Origin: JBGPJM01 sp041485385 | GTDB lineage: Bacteria > Planctomycetota > Phycisphaerae > Phycisphaerales > UBA1924 | Assembly (NCBI GenBank): GCA_041485385.1 | Contig: JBGPJM010000217.1 | Coordinates: 1-8,049, forward strand | Length of the DNA: 8,049 nucleotides | Direction: 5' to 3' | Part shown: in pieces, positions 5,955 to 8,049 of the stretch | How the letters are laid out: every line of letters starts with the position of its first letter | Numbering within the stretch: position 1 is the first letter of the stretch | Notes under the pieces: model-generated | What the model saw: only the letters and a program-made list of their open reading frames with translations | What the model was told of the DNA's origin: nothing | The model's database searches: none | Program-made: the position numbers and the translations under genes

Positions 5955-6389
5955 TCAGCGACCGCCGCCCGGGGATTCGGCGTCAGCCGTCGGCAACCGC
6001 TCGCCGGAGTTCTCCTCCATCTGCTGCTGCAGCATGCGCATGTGCTCCTGCTGCATCTTCTGCGCCTCGCGAGCCATCTGCATTGCCTCGCGCGCCATCT
6101 GCTGCTGCTCGGTGAAGAAGTTGGGCGCCGGCACGGGAGCCGGCTGGGGCGAGGACTTGCGGCCATTCATCACCAGCCCGATGCCGCACAAGAGAAGCCC
6201 CGCCCCCATCATGCCGAACAGCACCGTCTTCCCGGACGAGCCGCTCCGCGCCGGCTGCTCGAACGGGCCCGGCTGCTCCAACGCTCCGGCCCTGCCCGAC
6301 ATCGAGGGTGGGCCCGAGAGCCCCGGCCGGCCGGCCGGGACGGGCGTTTCGGTCGTATCGGGCGTAATGGGCGCACCGGTGTCGTTCAT
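5955..6389 (-). CDS. single-pass membrane protein with Met/Gln-rich heptad coiled coil
   Basis: I do not recognise a family for this 144-residue protein. Residues 1-54 are Pro/Gly/Ser-rich and low complexity. Residues 55-74 are a clear membrane helix, followed by R77-K78. Residues 79-89 are a Pro/Ala-rich linker, and about 91-126 are a strongly helical Met/Gln/Glu/Arg-rich stretch. In that stretch four consecutive heptads (98-125) each begin with Met: MAREAMQ, MAREAQK, MQQEHMR, MLQQQME. Seven Met occur in 28 residues. Positive charges flank both sides of the helix, so the topology is unclear; the Pro/Ala linker suggests that the C-terminal coil is outside the cytoplasm. A perfect AAGGAGG precedes the ATG and fixes the start. 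The gene points away from the MsrB-MsrA gene across a shared intergenic region and converges on the serine hydrolase. Existence as a gene is well supported; function is unknown. Confidence 0.8.
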   Translation of the reverse strand: MNDTGAPITPDTTETPVPAGRPGLSGPPSMSGRAGALEQPGPFEQPARSGSSGKTVLFGMMGAGLLLCGIGLVMNGRKSSPQPAPVPAPNFFTEQQQMAREAMQMAREAQKMQQEHMRMLQQQMEENSGERLPTADAESPGGGR

Positions 6390-6393
6390 GCTG

Positions 6394-6400
6394 CCTCCTT
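6394..6400 (-). promoter_or_regulatory. strong ribosome binding site of the Met-rich membrane protein
   Basis: The minus strand reads AAGGAGG four bases before the ATG at 6389, the strongest Shine-Dalgarno match in the window. Just upstream on the same message a hairpin can form between the sequences at 6416-6420 and 6404-6408 (GCGCC / GGCGC, 7-base loop). Confidence 0.75.
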
Positions 6401-6748
6401 GCGGCGCCAATAACCGGCGCGCTGTGCCACCCGCGGTATCCGGATGAACACCGGGAACATCGGTCCAGGGTGCCGGCCGCGAAAGAGCGCAGGGCAGTGA
6501 GCCCGAAACCTGTGCGACCTGCGACGACGGCGGGAACCGGGGAACGACGGAACGCACGCGCCCGGGTCCCGGAACTCGAGCCCGGTCCAAACCGGCTCCC
6601 CTGGTCCTGTTTCCCACATGCTCCCTGAAACTCCCCGGAGGGCGGCTACGAAGGCACCAGCGTGCAATACTCAGTGAACCCAGGGTTCGGTAACCCCGTA
6701 CCACAACCGAGCATCCAACCCTTCTGACCGTCCAGCCTCGCCGCCTTT
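6401..6748. other. divergent intergenic region, no gene seen
   Basis: This gene-free stretch separates the Met-rich protein (-) from the MsrB-MsrA gene (+) and should hold both promoters. Visible elements are the GCGCC/GGCGC dyad (6404-6420), a 5-bp dyad GGGTT (6683-6687) with AACCC (6692-6696), and a possible extended -10 for the + gene (TGC followed by AATACT, 6663-6671). None is convincing alone. Open frames across it lack ribosome binding sites and are Arg/Pro/Gly-rich, as expected of chance frames in GC-rich DNA. Confidence 0.5.
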
Positions 6749-6754
6749 GAAGGG
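6749..6754 (+). promoter_or_regulatory. ribosome binding site of the MsrB-MsrA gene
   Basis: GAAGGG ends seven bases before the ATG at 6762. It supports that start over the in-frame TTG at 6747, which overlaps the site itself. Confidence 0.6.
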
Positions 6755-6761
6755 TCACGTC

Positions 6762-7883
6762 ATGAAGCCCATATCGGCAACGATCCTCTGTCTCTCCGTG
6801 GTCGCGATCACCGTGCTCGCCGTTCTCGCCGCGAGGGGCGGGCCCTCACCTCGGGGGTCGGCGGGCGATGACAAGACTCTCGCCGACCTCGTGGAGCGGA
6901 CAACCAGGCGACAGCAGGCCGCGAAGACGGCCCCGGAGGGAACCCTCATGTACTCGCGTGCGGCCTACGACATCCGCCCCCTCAAGCCGAGCCGCATCGA
7001 CGAGCTCGCCAGGAAGCTCTCCCCCGAGGACGCCAAGGTGATCCTCAAGAAGGGCACCGAGGCCGCCTTCTGCGGCAATCTTCTCGACAACCACACCGAG
7101 GGCACGTACATCTGCAAGCTCTGCTCGCTCCCCCTCTTTTCCTCGAACCAAAAGTTCGACAGCGGCACCGGTTGGCCGTCCTTCTACGCCCCCTTCGACG
7201 CCGACCACATCGCCTACACCAGCGACGGCACGCTCGGCATGGAGCGCGTGGAGATCACCTGCGCCCGCTGCGGCGCGCACCTCGGGCATGTCTTCGAGGA
7301 CGGCCCGCGCCCCACCGGCCTGCGCTACTGCCTCAACTCCGCCTCCCTCTCATTCGTCAAGCAGGGCGAGGCGCTCCCCGAGCCGGCGGTCGCCACCGCC
7401 ACCGCCTACTTCGCCGGCGGCTGCTTCTGGGGCGTCGAGGACCGCTTCCAGCAGACCCCCGGCGTCATCAACGCCGTCAGCGGCTACATGGGCGGCAACC
7501 TGAAGAACCCCTCCTACGAGCAGGTCTGCGAACACAACACCGGGCACGCCGAGACGGTGAAGATCGTCTTCGACCCCAAGGCGATCACGTACCGCCAGCT
7601 CCTGGAGAAGTTCTTCAAGTACCACGACCCCACGACGCTCAACCGCCAAGGGCCGGATGTCGGCGACCAGTACCGCTCGGCGATCTTCTGCATCGACGAC
7701 GAGCAGGCGAAGGAGGCGACGAAGTTCATCGAGGAACAGCAGAAGACCGACCGCTTCAAGAGCCGCAAGATCGTCACGCAGGTCGAGCCTGTCTCGAAGG
7801 CCGGCCAGTTTTACGAGGCCGAGGCGTACCACCAGGACTATCACGAGAAACACGGCGGGCACTGCGCGCTGCCGCCGGAATGA
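6762..7883 (+). CDS. msrBA: exported bifunctional peptide-methionine sulfoxide reductase, MsrB-MsrA fusion
   Basis: This 373-residue protein reduces both methionine sulfoxide diastereomers in proteins: MsrB the R form, MsrA the S form. An N-terminal hydrophobic segment (about 4-24) marks export or membrane anchoring, so it should repair proteins outside the cytoplasm. The MsrB domain (about 85-198) has zinc-binding C118-x2-C121 and C167-x2-C170, GTGWPSF at 135-141, and catalytic C190 in RYCLNSASL. C104 (AFCG) is a candidate resolving Cys. The MsrA domain (about 211-368) has catalytic C221 in GGCFWG, TGHAE, and HDPTTLNRQGPDVGDQYRS. C368 near the C-terminus is a likely resolving Cys. The B-then-A order is the reverse of the better-known MsrA-MsrB fusions. 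No thioredoxin domain is fused, so the reductant must come from elsewhere. The neighbour across the divergent region is a Met-rich membrane protein. Confidence 0.95.
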   Translation: MKPISATILCLSVVAITVLAVLAARGGPSPRGSAGDDKTLADLVERTTRRQQAAKTAPEGTLMYSRAAYDIRPLKPSRIDELARKLSPEDAKVILKKGTEAAFCGNLLDNHTEGTYICKLCSLPLFSSNQKFDSGTGWPSFYAPFDADHIAYTSDGTLGMERVEITCARCGAHLGHVFEDGPRPTGLRYCLNSASLSFVKQGEALPEPAVATATAYFAGGCFWGVEDRFQQTPGVINAVSGYMGGNLKNPSYEQVCEHNTGHAETVKIVFDPKAITYRQLLEKFFKYHDPTTLNRQGPDVGDQYRSAIFCIDDEQAKEATKFIEEQQKTDRFKSRKIVTQVEPVSKAGQFYEAEAYHQDYHEKHGGHCALPPE

Positions 7884-7931
7884 GCAACGGGAAGGAGCGT
7901 CACGCGGCCGCGCAGACCGGGGCGGTTGCTC
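7882..7931. terminator. long-span inverted repeat between convergent genes
   Basis: GAGCAAC (7882-7888) is a perfect complement of GTTGCTC (7925-7931). The left arm overlaps the stop codon of the MsrB-MsrA gene, and the right arm ends six bases before the stop codon of the convergent gene. A 10-base palindrome, CGCGGCCGCG (7903-7912), sits inside and could form its own stem or cruciform. It is a candidate two-way terminator, but T-runs are short (TTCTAT on the + side). Confidence 0.4.
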
Positions 7932-7936
7932 TTCTA

Positions 7937-8049
7937 TCAGACGCCGGTCGGCGCGCGGACCGGTTCGCGGAACCGCAGCAAGTACAGCACCGCCCCCGCC
8001 GCGATCCAGCCCGCGCCGATGTACGCCGCCCGGCGCACCGACTCGTCCA
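7937..8049 (-). CDS. C-terminal end of a membrane protein, possibly an amino-acid permease (partial)
   Basis: Reading the minus strand from the window edge gives 36 residues ending in TGA (7939-7937). They are DESVRRAAY, then a hydrophobic helix of about 16-18 residues (IGAGWIAAGAVLYLL), then a short basic tail (RFREPVRAPTGV). A final membrane helix preceded by charged residues is the pattern at the C-terminus of APC-type amino-acid permeases and similar transporters. The fragment is too short to name the family firmly. The rest of the gene lies beyond 8049. It converges on the MsrB-MsrA gene. Confidence 0.55.
   Translation of the reverse strand, partial: DESVRRAAYIGAGWIAAGAVLYLLRFREPVRAPTGV

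Noticed and set aside
5868..6447. + strand frames antisense to the Met-rich protein, including a Cys/Ser-rich one at 6034-6447
   Set aside because: These are mirror readings of the heptad-coding repeat. The minus-strand frame has a perfect ribosome binding site and a clear membrane helix.
6386..6667. Minus-strand frame in the divergent intergenic region
   Set aside because: It starts with TTG, has no ribosome binding site, overlaps the start and strong Shine-Dalgarno of the Met-rich protein, and is Arg/Pro/Gly-rich.
1..8049. CRISPR array, tRNA, rRNA or insertion sequence
   Set aside because: No regularly spaced direct repeats, no cloverleaf or rRNA-like segments, and no transposase motifs or terminal repeats were seen on either strand.

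Overview
The window is GC-rich and densely coding. It reads best as a chromosomal segment of a Planctomycetota bacterium, probably of the Phycisphaerae. The main clue is a small two-pass membrane protein ending in a CRxCGYDLxGL...CPECG zinc ribbon, a motif very common in that group. The Pro/Ala-rich exported proteins and the multidomain serine hydrolase with C-terminal add-on domains fit, but the taxonomic call is inference. I see no rRNA, tRNA, CRISPR array, transposase or phage gene.

Layout, left to right. Positions 1-265 are non-coding and hold a possible folded leader (120-210). Two tandem paralogous membrane acyl-CoA/fatty-acid desaturases follow (266-1225 and 1465-2520, both +). They are separated by a 239-base spacer with an AT-rich, promoter-like patch and a dyad. 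Next is the zinc-ribbon membrane protein (2650-3189, +), which starts with GTG and has no Shine-Dalgarno sequence. Then comes a large exported beta-lactamase-fold (CubicO-type) serine hydrolase (3305-5767, +). It carries an internal duplication of about 104 residues and a C-terminal LolA-like domain. A spacer with two hairpins separates it from a convergent small gene (5955-6389, -). That gene encodes a single-pass membrane protein with a Met/Gln-rich heptad repeat. A 372-base divergent intergenic region follows, then an exported MsrB-MsrA fusion (6762-7883, +). The last 113 bases hold the C-terminal end of a membrane protein on the minus strand.

How the genes may work together. The two desaturases probably set membrane lipid unsaturation. 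The most suggestive pairing is the exported methionine sulfoxide reductase with the divergently transcribed, membrane-anchored Met-rich coiled-coil protein. Together they resemble in logic the known pairing of a Met-rich periplasmic scavenger with a periplasmic Msr in hypochlorite defence, although the protein families differ. This is a hypothesis from gene position and composition only.

All calls were made by eye from translated motifs. No database search or folding program was run.
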